Of a stretch of 64,000 nt of DNA, positions 1 through 8,104 are shown one piece after another; within the stretch, counting starts at the first letter, position 1, and the number at the start of each line of letters is the position of its first letter. The stretch comes from an uncultured Chitinophagaceae bacterium (GTDB lineage Bacteria; Bacteroidota; Bacteroidia; Chitinophagales; Chitinophagaceae). Both the position numbers and the translations under genes were made by a program. The DNA is taken from positions 1 through 64,000 of the forward strand of contig CALJNC010000031.1 of assembly GCA_937981995.1 (NCBI GenBank), in the 5' to 3' direction. Below the pieces are notes generated by a model. It saw only the letters and a program-made list of their open reading frames with translations. It made no database searches and was not told the DNA's origin.

Positions 1-60
1 AACATCTGTATATACGCAATAGTAAATTTAATTCATTTTAGTAAAATCGCATAATCCTTT

Positions 61-107
61 CATTATCAAGTGGCTTAAACGTTATTAACCGTTACTAACG
101 GATAATG
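61..107. repeat. Nested inverted repeat downstream of the helicase gene
   Basis: CATTATC at 61-67 pairs with GATAATG at 101-107, and CCGTTA..TAACGG at 89-101 forms a second small palindrome inside it. It lies just past the 3' end of the helicase gene on the left. It could be a weak terminator or a folded spacer; there is no clear T-tract, so the role is uncertain. Confidence 0.3.
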
Positions 108-159
108 ATGTATGCCTTTATTTGCAAGGGATACGCTATTCAAATATTACAAAATGAAC

Positions 160-1374
160 TTACTTTCGTTTGCCTTTAAAGTGTCTTTTGCCGCCACCTT
201 TTTTACCGCTTTTTGAATGTGACTTTACTTTCCATTCTGGTCCTTCGCCTATCTCAGCAGGCATAGGAGATTTGGGTACTTCCTTGCCAATTAATTTTTC
301 AATCTCAGCAAACTGTGCCATATCTCTTGGCGTAACTAGGGTAATCGCAATACCTGTAGTATTAGCACGAGCGGTACGTCCTACCCGGTGTACGTAGTCT
401 TCAGCTTCATTGGGTACACCATAATTAATTACTAGGTTAATATCTTTGATATCAATACCGCGGCTTATTACATCGGTGCCAATAAGAATTCGGATTTTCT
501 TAGCTCTAAATTTTAAGAGTACTTCTTCGCGCTTACTTTGATCTAAACTGCTTGATATTGATGCTACATTTTCTCCTGCTGCTTTTAATTCTTTGTGCAG
601 CTCGGCCACTTTCTTTTTGGTAGAACAGAAAACGATGATAGACTCCAAGCTTTTTCTGCCACGTACTAAGTTTAATATCAAAGCAGATTTCTGGGTGTCA
701 TAACATAAATAAGCTACTTGCAACACACCTTCTGCAGGTTTTGATAATTCTAAAATTACCTGAACGGGATCTTTTAAAACTTTCTTGGCCAGATCTTTAA
801 TCTTAGGGCTCATAGTGGCGCTAAACATTGAAGTTTGCTTTAGGTTTGGAAGGTACTTTCTAATTTTTTCAATGTCGTCATAAAAATTCATGTCCAACAT
901 ACGATCCGCTTCATCTAAAATTAAATGACTTACGGTATCAAACTTTACATAACCTAAATTTAAATGAGAAATTAACTTACCCGGAGTAGCTACAATAATA
1001 TTAGTGCCACTGGTCAATGCTTTTTTCTGCTCAGTAAAATCATTGCCTGTACCGCCACCATAAATAGCTATTGAGCTTACTCCAAGGAAATAGGAGAGGC
1101 CTTGAATTTGTTGTTCTATTTGAATTGCTAATTCTCGGGTTGGCGATAAAATGAGCGTTGTAGTTACGTCATTGGAATTTTCAGCTGTAAGCTGCAAACT
1201 AGGAAGTACAAAAGCTGCAGTTTTCCCTGTACCAGTTTGCGCGCAGGCAATTACATCTTTTCCTTTTAGTATTTCGGGTATGATTTGTTCCTGTATGGGA
1301 GTTGCGGTGTCAAAGCCCATATATCCTAAGGCTTCGAGTAGGGATTCGTTTAATCCTAGTTCGTCAAATTTCAT
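160..1374 (-). CDS. DEAD-box ATP-dependent RNA helicase (RhlE-like)
   Basis: Cytoplasmic RNA helicase that unwinds short RNA duplexes with ATP, typically in ribosome assembly or RNA turnover. All family motifs are visible: Q motif around residues 22-30, Walker A AQTGTGKT at 45-52, PTRELA at 79-84, TPGK at 130-133, DEAD at 154-157, SAT, then in the second RecA domain GTDVISRGID and HRVGRTAR. The last ~25 residues are a lysine/glycine/arginine-rich tail of the kind that gives RhlE/CsdA relatives nonspecific RNA affinity. At 404 aa it has the normal length. It is transcribed away from the B12 uptake unit. Assignment to RhlE rather than another DEAD-box subgroup is an inference from size and basic tail. 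Confidence 0.93.
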   Translation of the reverse strand: MKFDELGLNESLLEALGYMGFDTATPIQEQIIPEILKGKDVIACAQTGTGKTAAFVLPSLQLTAENSNDVTTTLILSPTRELAIQIEQQIQGLSYFLGVSSIAIYGGGTGNDFTEQKKALTSGTNIIVATPGKLISHLNLGYVKFDTVSHLILDEADRMLDMNFYDDIEKIRKYLPNLKQTSMFSATMSPKIKDLAKKVLKDPVQVILELSKPAEGVLQVAYLCYDTQKSALILNLVRGRKSLESIIVFCSTKKKVAELHKELKAAGENVASISSSLDQSKREEVLLKFRAKKIRILIGTDVISRGIDIKDINLVINYGVPNEAEDYVHRVGRTARANTTGIAITLVTPRDMAQFAEIEKLIGKEVPKSPMPAEIGEGPEWKVKSHSKSGKKGGGKRHFKGKRK

Positions 1375-1436
1375 TCGGGCTTAAAGATAACCGCAAAAGG
1401 TGGATAATCTTTTTAATGATTATCAAAATCAAACAT

Positions 1437-1726
1437 TTACATTTGTTCTTGTTACAAAACAGGGAATGCTGTGAAATTCAGCGACACTACCCGGTGCTGA
1501 TTAGTCCTTGTAATTTTATGAAACCGTGAGGTTTTATAAAATTTTACAATGACAAATGCCGGAATTAATTTATCCGAGACAATTTTTTTTGTAAAAAATT
1601 ACGAGACGATAAATTATGCTCGGTATAAGTTCTTAATAAACTTGTTTAAAAAGCCACTGACCTTGGTTAATAGGTTGGGAAGGCAAATCAAGTCTGAGAA
1701 TAAGTCAGAAGACCTCTTTGTAACAA
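1437..1726 (+). ncRNA. Cobalamin (adenosylcobalamin-class) riboswitch aptamer
   Basis: The 437-bp gap before the BtuG-like gene carries the hallmark blocks of the B12 aptamer in order: GGGAAT at 1462-1467, a short hairpin GCTG(1468-1471)/CAGC(1479-1482) with the GTGAAA loop sequence, a CCCGGTGCTG block at 1490-1499, then GCCACTG at 1653-1659 and GGGAAGGC at 1677-1684, followed by AAGTC..GAG and AGTCAGAAGACCT. TTACA at 1437-1441 can close a P1-like helix with TGTAA at 1719-1723. The variable part is long: one extra arm, 1509-1525 with 1530-1548, pairs almost perfectly around a GTGA loop. The CCCGGTGCTG block departs from the common CCCGCAACTGT. Context (BtuG-like lipoprotein and TonB receptor) fits B12 control. 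Confirmation needs a covariance-model scan. Confidence 0.85.
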
Positions 1727-1729
1727 AAA

Positions 1730-1769
1730 AAAACTAGACTTCGGGAATAAAGTCTGAGATGGGAGTTTT
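1730..1769 (+). promoter_or_regulatory. Probable expression platform of the B12 riboswitch
   Basis: AAAACT (1730-1735) with AGTTTT (1764-1769) encloses AGACT (1736-1740) with AGTCT (1751-1755). A T-rich stretch follows, so the structure could act as a terminator, although the U-run is interrupted. AAGTCTGAGA occurs twice, at 1690-1699 inside the aptamer and at 1750-1759 here, so AGACTT (1736-1741) can pair with either copy. This is a plausible mutually exclusive switch. Confidence 0.5.
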
Positions 1770-1811
1770 AATTTCTTTCTTCTTGTATTTCCTGCGTTTG
1801 TATTAAGATAA

Positions 1812-2894
1812 ATGAGTACTAATTCTAAAATAACATTACTTAGTTGTTTGCTTTTGGCAAGTCTATTTTTCTCATCTTGCGAAAAAGATTTGGGCGAAAG
1901 TCCTTTTACATTACCCAACGTCCAACATCGTACCTTAATCATTGGAAATGAAGGGAGTTTTGGAACCAATACGGCTTCAGTAAGTAGCATAGATTTGGAT
2001 GAATATACCGTATCCAATAAAGTATTTGAAAATATAAATGGAAATGCCCTAGGAGACGTTTTGCAAAGCGTAGCATTTATTAATGGTCATTATTATTTCG
2101 TTGTAAATAATTCTCACAAAATTATTATTACCGATAGCAATTTTACCCAAACAGGCGAAATTACAAATGTAATTAGCCCAAGGTTTATAAAGCAGGTAGC
2201 TTCAAATCGTGCTTATGTTACCAGTATTTATGAGTCCAAAATTTATGTGATAGACTTAGCGTCTAATACAAAGATTTCTGATATTAAAATGGACTATGAT
2301 TGGACGGAGCAATTGATTGTAAGAGGAGATGCAACAGGCGATTATGCCTATGTGTGTGAAAAGGATACGGCCGTAAATTATATAACCAAAATTCAAGTTG
2401 CTACCAATTTGATTGTAGATCGAATTCCAGTGGCAGGTTATTCTCCATCGCAAATTAGTATATCTAGCGATGGGCATATTTGGGTATTAGGGGGGAATTA
2501 TTTTGATAGGCAGGGTACGCTTACTGAGTTAGACCCTGCAACTAATACTATAGTGCAATCGTTTCGCTTTTCTAAAAAATATACAACGGGTCAATTAGCC
2601 ATTGGCCCCAATGATGCTAAGTATGTTACAGTGGTTGATTATAATACAAATGAGCATGGCGTGTATAAATTTGACAAGGGTGCAACTGTTTTTCCTAATC
2701 AATTTTTTATTAATTCCTCAGCTAATGCCTACTATTATGGTATAACAGTTGATCCACGCACGGCGGATGTATATATAAGCGATACTAAAGGGTTTACACA
2801 ATCTGGAGTCGTGTCTCGTTATTCGTCCCAAGGTGTATTATTAAATTCCTGGACTTGCGGTTTGGGGCCAAGTAGTTTTTATTTTGCAGATTAG
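1812..2894 (+). CDS. btuG: BtuG-like surface lipoprotein (DUF5074, YncE-type beta-propeller)
   Basis: Predicted outer-membrane surface lipoprotein that captures cobalamin and hands it to the TonB receptor encoded next. A lipoprotein signal peptide is visible at residues 1-23 with a Cys at the LFFSSC lipobox. The rest is a string of beta-propeller repeats (phrases such as VDPRTADVYISD, ELDPATNTIVQSF) typical of YncE/DUF5074 proteins, the family containing BtuG of gut Bacteroides. It sits directly behind a cobalamin riboswitch and overlaps the following receptor gene by 11 nt, so translation is probably coupled. The B12 assignment is an inference from riboswitch plus partner; the propeller fold alone does not prove ligand specificity. 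Confidence 0.78.
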   Translation: MSTNSKITLLSCLLLASLFFSSCEKDLGESPFTLPNVQHRTLIIGNEGSFGTNTASVSSIDLDEYTVSNKVFENINGNALGDVLQSVAFINGHYYFVVNNSHKIIITDSNFTQTGEITNVISPRFIKQVASNRAYVTSIYESKIYVIDLASNTKISDIKMDYDWTEQLIVRGDATGDYAYVCEKDTAVNYITKIQVATNLIVDRIPVAGYSPSQISISSDGHIWVLGGNYFDRQGTLTELDPATNTIVQSFRFSKKYTTGQLAIGPNDAKYVTVVDYNTNEHGVYKFDKGATVFPNQFFINSSANAYYYGITVDPRTADVYISDTKGFTQSGVVSRYSSQGVLLNSWTCGLGPSSFYFAD

Positions 2895-4785
2895 AATAAA
2901 AAATAATTCAATTCTTATCAAAAGAAGTCTTTGTAGCCTTTGCTTTATGATGCTAAATTTTTATTGTTTAGCACAAAAAAAAGATACAACCAAAGTAGCA
3001 GTTATTCAATCAACCGATAAAGCAAATGATATACTAAAGCAGCAGTTTGATTCAACACAAAAGGAGTTTTTTATTTCATGCGATGCTACATCTATTTTAG
3101 AATCTAATAGCAATGCCTATGTCAAAAATTACGGCCTAAGTAATTTGAGTACCCTAAGTATAAGAGGTAGTTCGGTTGCTCAAACGGCTGTGTTCTGGAA
3201 TGGAGTGCCTATTCAAAATACAATGCTTGGCCTGACCGATTTGAGTACGGTACCCAATTTTTTCTTTGATGAAATGTTGGTGTATCCATCAGGTTTTGAG
3301 CAGGAAGGCCGGGGGCAGTCAATTGCAGGAAGACTTGAATTGAATAGCAAACAAAAGTTTTCACAAACGCAACAAGTTGGCATGCAAGCCTTGTTAGGGT
3401 ATGAGAGTTTTGATAATAAAATTATGGGTGCTAAGCTAAACTATAGTAGCCCTAAATGTACTGCACAACTAAAATATTACAATAGACAGGGGGCTAATCG
3501 TTATACTTTTAATAATAACTTTTTGGAACGAAAAGATACCATTGAACATGCATTTGCCGTGCAGGAGCAGCTGCTTTTTGACCTGGCTTATAAGCCCAAT
3601 CAAAATCATGTGTTTGATTTTCATTTTTGGAAGGTGAGTAATTTTAGAGAAATTGCTCCTTTGGCATTTGGTTTTAATAATCAACGAAGTGAGCGTAATA
3701 AAATTGCACGTTTTGGATTAAATCATAGATACTACAAAGGGCGTATTTCTTGGAATACATCGCTAGGGTTTACAACGGATTCTTTTAGGTATAGAGATCA
3801 ACAAATTAACTTATCTTCTGTAGCCAATACTAAAAACGTGCCCTTTAATTCTAGCCTTCGTTATTTTTTTAATGCTAAAAGTGAAATAGGTATAACTTAT
3901 AATCAGCAACTAAGTTTTTATTATCAAAAAAATAGGGAGGAGCAACTCAACCAGTATGGAGTACAACTATTTTATGACCATGCTAATATTTGGAAAAAAA
4001 TAGCACTGCACACATTTATTAGAAAACAATATGCGAGCTTAGGTGAGGATCCAATTACCTATGGCATGAAATTATCTCGAAAAATCTTAAAGCAATACCT
4101 AGTCTTTGCATCGTATAATTCTAATTATCGTTTGCCTACTTTAAATGAGCTGTATTATTTCCCTGGTGGTAATGAAAATTTATTACCAGAATTATCTCGT
4201 AATATTGAGTTAGGTTCCAAGCTAGTGTTTGCAAAAGATAGATTGAAAATTGAAAATGTTACAAGCCTCTATTCTCGGTATGTAAAGGATTGGATTATCT
4301 GGACGGGTTCCGCCATTTTTTTTCCTGATAATATTGCAGAAGTATGGAGTAGAGGTATTGAGTCTAATTTATCGGTTAAGTACACAATAAATGAAGTAGC
4401 GCTGCGAAATGATTTTTTAATTGCCTTAAATAGATCTTCTAGCGAGAAGCCATATTTTGTAAATGACTTATCTGTAGGTAAGCAAATACCTTATGTGCCT
4501 CGTTTAAACTGGCGCAATAACTTATATGCTCAGTATAAAAAATACAATGCTCAATTGCACCTAGGATATACAGGTTACCGTTTTGTAACCCGTGATGAGT
4601 CGGAGTTTGTGGATCCTTATACCCTTGTAAATTTTTATTTAGGTCGTAAATTTTCCATTGGAAGAAAACTACAAACCCAATTGCAATTAAAGCTCAACAA
4701 TATTTTAAATGCGAATTATCAAAGTGTACGAGGCAGAATCATGCCAGGACGCAATTATGCGCTTTCCATACTCTTAAAAAAGTAG
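2884..4785 (+). CDS. btuB: BtuB-like TonB-dependent outer-membrane receptor
   Basis: Outer-membrane gated channel that imports cobalamin using TonB/ExbBD energy. Residues ~60-165 look like the plug domain (STLSIRGSSVAQTAVFWNG; GRGQSIAGRLELNS) and the remaining ~450 residues show the alternating aromatic strands of a 22-strand barrel, ending with the short terminal strand before LKK. At 633 aa it is BtuB-sized and has no N-terminal CarboxypepD-like extension. The reading frame opens with TTG at 2884, overlapping the upstream gene; the next ATGs (2947, 2950) would cut into the signal peptide, so TTG is preferred. The specificity for B12 comes from the riboswitch and BtuG-like neighbour. No BtuFCD ABC genes are in the window. 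Confidence 0.8.
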   Translation: MQIRIKNNSILIKRSLCSLCFMMLNFYCLAQKKDTTKVAVIQSTDKANDILKQQFDSTQKEFFISCDATSILESNSNAYVKNYGLSNLSTLSIRGSSVAQTAVFWNGVPIQNTMLGLTDLSTVPNFFFDEMLVYPSGFEQEGRGQSIAGRLELNSKQKFSQTQQVGMQALLGYESFDNKIMGAKLNYSSPKCTAQLKYYNRQGANRYTFNNNFLERKDTIEHAFAVQEQLLFDLAYKPNQNHVFDFHFWKVSNFREIAPLAFGFNNQRSERNKIARFGLNHRYYKGRISWNTSLGFTTDSFRYRDQQINLSSVANTKNVPFNSSLRYFFNAKSEIGITYNQQLSFYYQKNREEQLNQYGVQLFYDHANIWKKIALHTFIRKQYASLGEDPITYGMKLSRKILKQYLVFASYNSNYRLPTLNELYYFPGGNENLLPELSRNIELGSKLVFAKDRLKIENVTSLYSRYVKDWIIWTGSAIFFPDNIAEVWSRGIESNLSVKYTINEVALRNDFLIALNRSSSEKPYFVNDLSVGKQIPYVPRLNWRNNLYAQYKKYNAQLHLGYTGYRFVTRDESEFVDPYTLVNFYLGRKFSIGRKLQTQLQLKLNNILNANYQSVRGRIMPGRNYALSILLKK

Positions 4786-4796
4786 TGCTACTTTTT
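4777..4796. terminator. Bidirectional terminator between convergent genes
   Basis: AAAAAGTA (4777-4784), loop GTGC, TACTTTTT (4789-4796) is a perfect hairpin with an A-run on one side and a T-run on the other. It contains the TAG stop codons of both convergent genes, so one 20-bp palindrome serves as stop signal and terminator for both. Confidence 0.75.
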
Positions 4797-5480
4797 CTTT
4801 TTGCCGCTTGGTAGCTTGATTTCTACGTTTTTTGATTTTTTGCTTATGTCCATACCCAAGGTAAGCGCCATAATATTTGCATTAGTGTTTGTATGAAATG
4901 GGTGGTCATTATTCCAAAAATTAGATGGGTAATACATGAACTTTAATAAAAAACCAGACTTCATTCTATAACCTAATTGCACATACGGCATGATTGGGTT
5001 TACTTTGTTGCTAAACCATTCATTATCTTTTAATTTATTTTTTCTGCCACCTGTCCAATATTTTGATTTATAGTTTATTGGAAAATCTACACCGCCTCCC
5101 ACAAGTACATATTGTTTTTTGCCAGTTTTAATTTTAAAACCTAAAGGGATTCCAATATTATACGTGCGAAATTTACTGGTAGAAGAATCATTCTTAATGA
5201 TTAAACCAAGGTTTCTTAAAGTGATGCCACTAAAAAAAGTTAGCCCATTATTTATTTTATAATTGAGATGAGTACCCGTATTAAAAAAGTATGTGTAACG
5301 CAATGTGCTAACATCTGATTGTCCTCCAATTTCTGTTAATGCAAGTTGAAACATAGATGCATCAGCTGAAGCAGACATTGAAAATTTATTTTCTTTTTTA
5401 ACTGGGGTTTGAGCATTACTTACTGTGCTTGCACATAATAGGATTGCTACTAATAATAAAGGGCTTAATAGTTTTTTCAT
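4788..5480 (-). CDS. Secreted outer-membrane beta-barrel protein, PorT-like
   Basis: Small outer-membrane barrel of unknown role. A signal peptide is clear in MKKLLSPLLLVAILLCAS..SNAQ, followed by ~200 residues of alternating hydrophobic strands (LNYKINNGLTFFSGITLRNLG; VGGGVDFPINYKS; LQLGYRMKSG-like segments) resembling the PorT/OMP_b-brl families common in Bacteroidota. A longer reading frame extends 8 codons upstream to 5504, but I choose the ATG at 5480 because a TAGATTTG promoter element on this strand lies at 5492-5499, inside that extension. The last residues are lysine-rich (PSGKKKK), unusual for a barrel whose C-terminal strand normally ends in an aromatic residue. The function cannot be stated. 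Confidence 0.7.
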   Translation of the reverse strand: MKKLLSPLLLVAILLCASTVSNAQTPVKKENKFSMSASADASMFQLALTEIGGQSDVSTLRYTYFFNTGTHLNYKINNGLTFFSGITLRNLGLIIKNDSSTSKFRTYNIGIPLGFKIKTGKKQYVLVGGGVDFPINYKSKYWTGGRKNKLKDNEWFSNKVNPIMPYVQLGYRMKSGFLLKFMYYPSNFWNNDHPFHTNTNANIMALTLGMDISKKSKNVEIKLPSGKKKK

Positions 5481-5491
5481 AATTTGAAACT

Positions 5492-5499
5492 CAAATCTA
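5492..5499 (-). promoter_or_regulatory. TAnnTTTG promoter -7 element for the beta-barrel gene
   Basis: TAGATTTG on the minus strand matches the Bacteroidota -7 consensus. It ends 11 nt before the ATG at 5480 and rules out the longer reading-frame start. No good TTG at -33 is seen. Confidence 0.45.
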
Positions 5500-5639
5500 C
5501 GCACCTTTTTTAACTCGGTTTGTATAATTTGCCATCAAGTTTTACGCTTTGATATGAATTAAAACCAATATGTACCTCTAAAAGTTTTAAAACGATATTA
5601 AATTGTATTTAAGTATCCTCATTTTAAATGGGATATACT

Positions 5640-5647
5640 TACTTTTG
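5640..5647 (+). promoter_or_regulatory. TAnnTTTG promoter -7 element for ffh
   Basis: TACTTTTG ends 8 nt before the ffh ATG at 5656, implying an almost leaderless mRNA. The -33 TTG is weak or missing. Confidence 0.5.
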
Positions 5648-5655
5648 GCCCTCGT

Positions 5656-6969
5656 ATGTTTAATAATTTAACCGAGAAGTTAGAAGGTGCTTTTAAGCAA
5701 TTAAAGGGCCAAGGACAAATCACTGAAATTAATGTAGCTACTACCCTCAAGGAGATTCGTAGAGCATTAGTTGATGCCGATGTAAGTTTTCCAATTGCTA
5801 AAGAATTTACGGCAACTGTAAAAGAAAAGGCTTTAGGCCAAAAAGTATTGACAGCCGTTCAACCAGGCCAATTGATGGTTAAAATTGTGCAAGATGAGCT
5901 TGCCAAATTAATGGGAGGTGAAAAAGAGGAACTGGATATTTCTGCCAATCCCACGATTGTTTTAATTGCAGGTTTGCAGGGTAGTGGTAAAACTACCTTT
6001 AGTGCTAAGCTTGCTAATTATCTTAAAACCAAAAAGAAAAAGAAACCCTTATTGGTTGGAGTTGATATTTATCGTCCGGCGGCAATGGATCAGTTAACGG
6101 TTTTAGGTGAGCAAATTGGAGTACCCGTTCATATTGAGCGCGATAATAAAAGTGCCGTTTCAATAGCAGAAAATGCAGTTGCTTTTGCAAAAGAAAATAA
6201 ACATGACGTAATTATTTTAGATACGGCGGGTCGTTTAGCTGTAGATGAAGCCATGATGAAAGAGGTAGGCGATGTAAAGTCTGCTGTGAGCCCACAAGAA
6301 ATATTATTTGTAGTAGATAGTATGACGGGGCAAGATGCTGTAAATACAGCCAAAGCGTTTAATGATCGTTTGAATTTCTCAGGTGTTGTATTAACCAAAT
6401 TAGATGGTGATACAAGAGGAGGTGCGGCACTTACTATTAAGTATACGGTTGAAAAGCCAATTAAGTTTGTAAGTCGTGGTGAGAAAATGGATACGTTGGA
6501 TGAGTTTTATCCTGATCGTATGGCACAGCGTATTTTGGGTATGGGAGATATTACATCTCTTGTAGAAAAAGCGCAAGAACAGTTTGATGAAAAGCAGGCA
6601 AAAAAGTTAGAGAAAAAAATCCGTCAGAATAAATTTGACTTTGAAGATTTTAAAACACAGCTTGCCCAGATCAAAAAAATGGGGAATATGAAGGATCTAC
6701 TAGGAATGATTCCTGGTTTGGGTTCTCAGTTAAAAGATATTGATATAAGCGATGATGCCTTTGTAGGCATTGAGGCTATGATTAATTCCATGACTCCGCA
6801 TGAGCGAAATAATCCAGATCTGATTGACGGCAAAAGACGTAAGCGTATAGCCTTAGGAAGCGGTAAAAAGGTAGAAGAAGTGAACGCTTTTATGAAGCAA
6901 TTTGAGCAAATGCGTCAAATGATGAAAAAGATGAATAAAATGGGTGGAATGCGTATTCCGGGAATGTAA
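5656..6969 (+). CDS. ffh: Signal recognition particle protein Ffh (SRP54)
   Basis: GTPase of the signal recognition particle; with 4.5S RNA it targets nascent membrane proteins to FtsY and the Sec translocon. The order is N domain (1-~90), G domain with P-loop GLQGSGKT at 106-113, the DTAGR motif, TKLDGDTRGG, then the methionine-rich M domain from ~300 ending in MKKMNKMGGMRIPGM-like sequence. The 437 aa length is normal. It is a single gene, convergent with the next one. A promoter element sits immediately in front of the start. Identity is certain from motif order. Confidence 0.98.
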   Translation: MFNNLTEKLEGAFKQLKGQGQITEINVATTLKEIRRALVDADVSFPIAKEFTATVKEKALGQKVLTAVQPGQLMVKIVQDELAKLMGGEKEELDISANPTIVLIAGLQGSGKTTFSAKLANYLKTKKKKKPLLVGVDIYRPAAMDQLTVLGEQIGVPVHIERDNKSAVSIAENAVAFAKENKHDVIILDTAGRLAVDEAMMKEVGDVKSAVSPQEILFVVDSMTGQDAVNTAKAFNDRLNFSGVVLTKLDGDTRGGAALTIKYTVEKPIKFVSRGEKMDTLDEFYPDRMAQRILGMGDITSLVEKAQEQFDEKQAKKLEKKIRQNKFDFEDFKTQLAQIKKMGNMKDLLGMIPGLGSQLKDIDISDDAFVGIEAMINSMTPHERNNPDLIDGKRRKRIALGSGKKVEEVNAFMKQFEQMRQMMKKMNKMGGMRIPGM

Positions 6970-6980
6970 TTTTTGATTTT

Positions 6981-8042
6981 TTACGGCTTGCTAAGGTATT
7001 TATCTACTTTTTCTCGCCATTCTTTCTCTTTCTTTTTGTTCTCGCCGTATTGAGTTTCTGCTTGTAATTGATCCATTTCGTCAAAGTAATTAGCCGACGC
7101 TTTATTATAAATTTTATTTATTTCTGCTTTATAATATCCTGCGGAAAAGTCCTTTTCATTTACAGCATTTTTAAATAATTGCCCATGATGAGTTGCTAAG
7201 TCAAAAAGTAATTGTTGGTGGGGTAACCATGTTGAAGAAGAATCTTTTTTTGCCCAACTCCTTGATCTCAGGAAGTATAACTCAGGGTAAATGTTCAAGG
7301 TGATATTCTTTTTGTCATCTAACGCATTTAATTGATAGGTCATCATAAAATAACTATAAGCATCGTCTTTTTCTTCTTCGCCTACTACACCCATAAAATC
7401 ACTCGATTTTAATTTGTACTTCCCGTCAAGTGCAATTGTGTCTCCTCCTGCAAATTGGTTGTAAAAAATATTTTTTTTAATATTTACGGTGGGTGCGTTG
7501 ATGTTTTCTTTTTGCCATTCGGGGTGCTTTTTATAAGAAGTTTTAAAATTAGAGATAGCCGATGTGATCGCACGGCCTAAGTAATTTGTCATAGCAAGTT
7601 TTAGCGCATTTTTTTTAGGGATAGAATTGCGAGCATTAAAAGAGTAAAGTGGTTCAGTAATTGAGTTGTCATTCTTATAAAACTTACAGGCAAAATAGAA
7701 GGCATGCATTTTTTTCTTTTTCACTTCTATTTCGCTAATGTCAATTCGCTCTATTTCCATTCGCACATCTAGTTCTTTGCCCTGCGTATAGTTTTTAGCA
7801 ATAAAATTTTCAAACTGTCTATTACTTGGGCCATCAAATGCGATTTCCTTGTTTTTCGTTTTGCTAATTTTTATTCTACCTATTACGTCAGGATTTTGTC
7901 TATTATCCTGTACTGTAGATATTTTAAAGGAAATACGTTGGTTTCTACCTTTCCAATCATCAAGGTCTATTTTTACGTCAGTTTGCGCTAATGATACTAT
8001 ATATAGGCCTAGGGCTAATATTAAGAGATAAATTCTTTTCAT
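6981..8042 (-). CDS. Secreted protein of unknown function
   Basis: Not recognised. A Sec signal peptide is visible (MKRIYLLILALGLYIVSLAQ, likely cleaved after AQ), so it is periplasmic or outer-membrane associated. The mature ~333 residues are charged and lysine-rich, with an internal pattern of beta strands in the first half (KISTVQDNRQNPDVIGRIKI) and a helical, acidic/basic C-terminal third (QLQAETQYGENKKKEKEWREK). No enzymatic motif or lipobox is seen. The gene converges with ffh, separated by 11 nt, and is divergent from the next small gene. A TATTTTTG element (8050-8057) precedes the start. Confidence 0.75.
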   Translation of the reverse strand: MKRIYLLILALGLYIVSLAQTDVKIDLDDWKGRNQRISFKISTVQDNRQNPDVIGRIKISKTKNKEIAFDGPSNRQFENFIAKNYTQGKELDVRMEIERIDISEIEVKKKKMHAFYFACKFYKNDNSITEPLYSFNARNSIPKKNALKLAMTNYLGRAITSAISNFKTSYKKHPEWQKENINAPTVNIKKNIFYNQFAGGDTIALDGKYKLKSSDFMGVVGEEEKDDAYSYFMMTYQLNALDDKKNITLNIYPELYFLRSRSWAKKDSSSTWLPHQQLLFDLATHHGQLFKNAVNEKDFSAGYYKAEINKIYNKASANYFDEMDQLQAETQYGENKKKEKEWREKVDKYLSKP

Positions 8043-8049
8043 GCTGAAT

Positions 8050-8057
8050 CAAAAATA
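8050..8057 (-). promoter_or_regulatory. TAnnTTTG promoter -7 element
   Basis: TATTTTTG on the minus strand ends 7 nt before the ATG at 8042 of the secreted unknown protein. Confidence 0.4.
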
Positions 8058-8077
8058 TCAAATAAAAATCTAATCAT

Positions 8078-8085
8078 TACATTTG
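8078..8085 (+). promoter_or_regulatory. TAnnTTTG promoter -7 element
   Basis: TACATTTG, followed by CCCC, ends 19 nt before the ATG at 8105. With the element at 8050-8057 it forms a divergent promoter pair. Confidence 0.5.
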
Positions 8086-8104
8086 CCCCATATTACTACT
8101 AACT

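Noticed and set aside
170-397. Plus-strand frame opposite the helicase
   Set aside because: Antisense shadow of a certain gene; no start signal or protein features.
1549-1737. 62-codon open frame on the plus strand
   Set aside because: It lies wholly inside the B12 riboswitch and has lysine/asparagine-rich composition from AT-rich RNA; no protein features.
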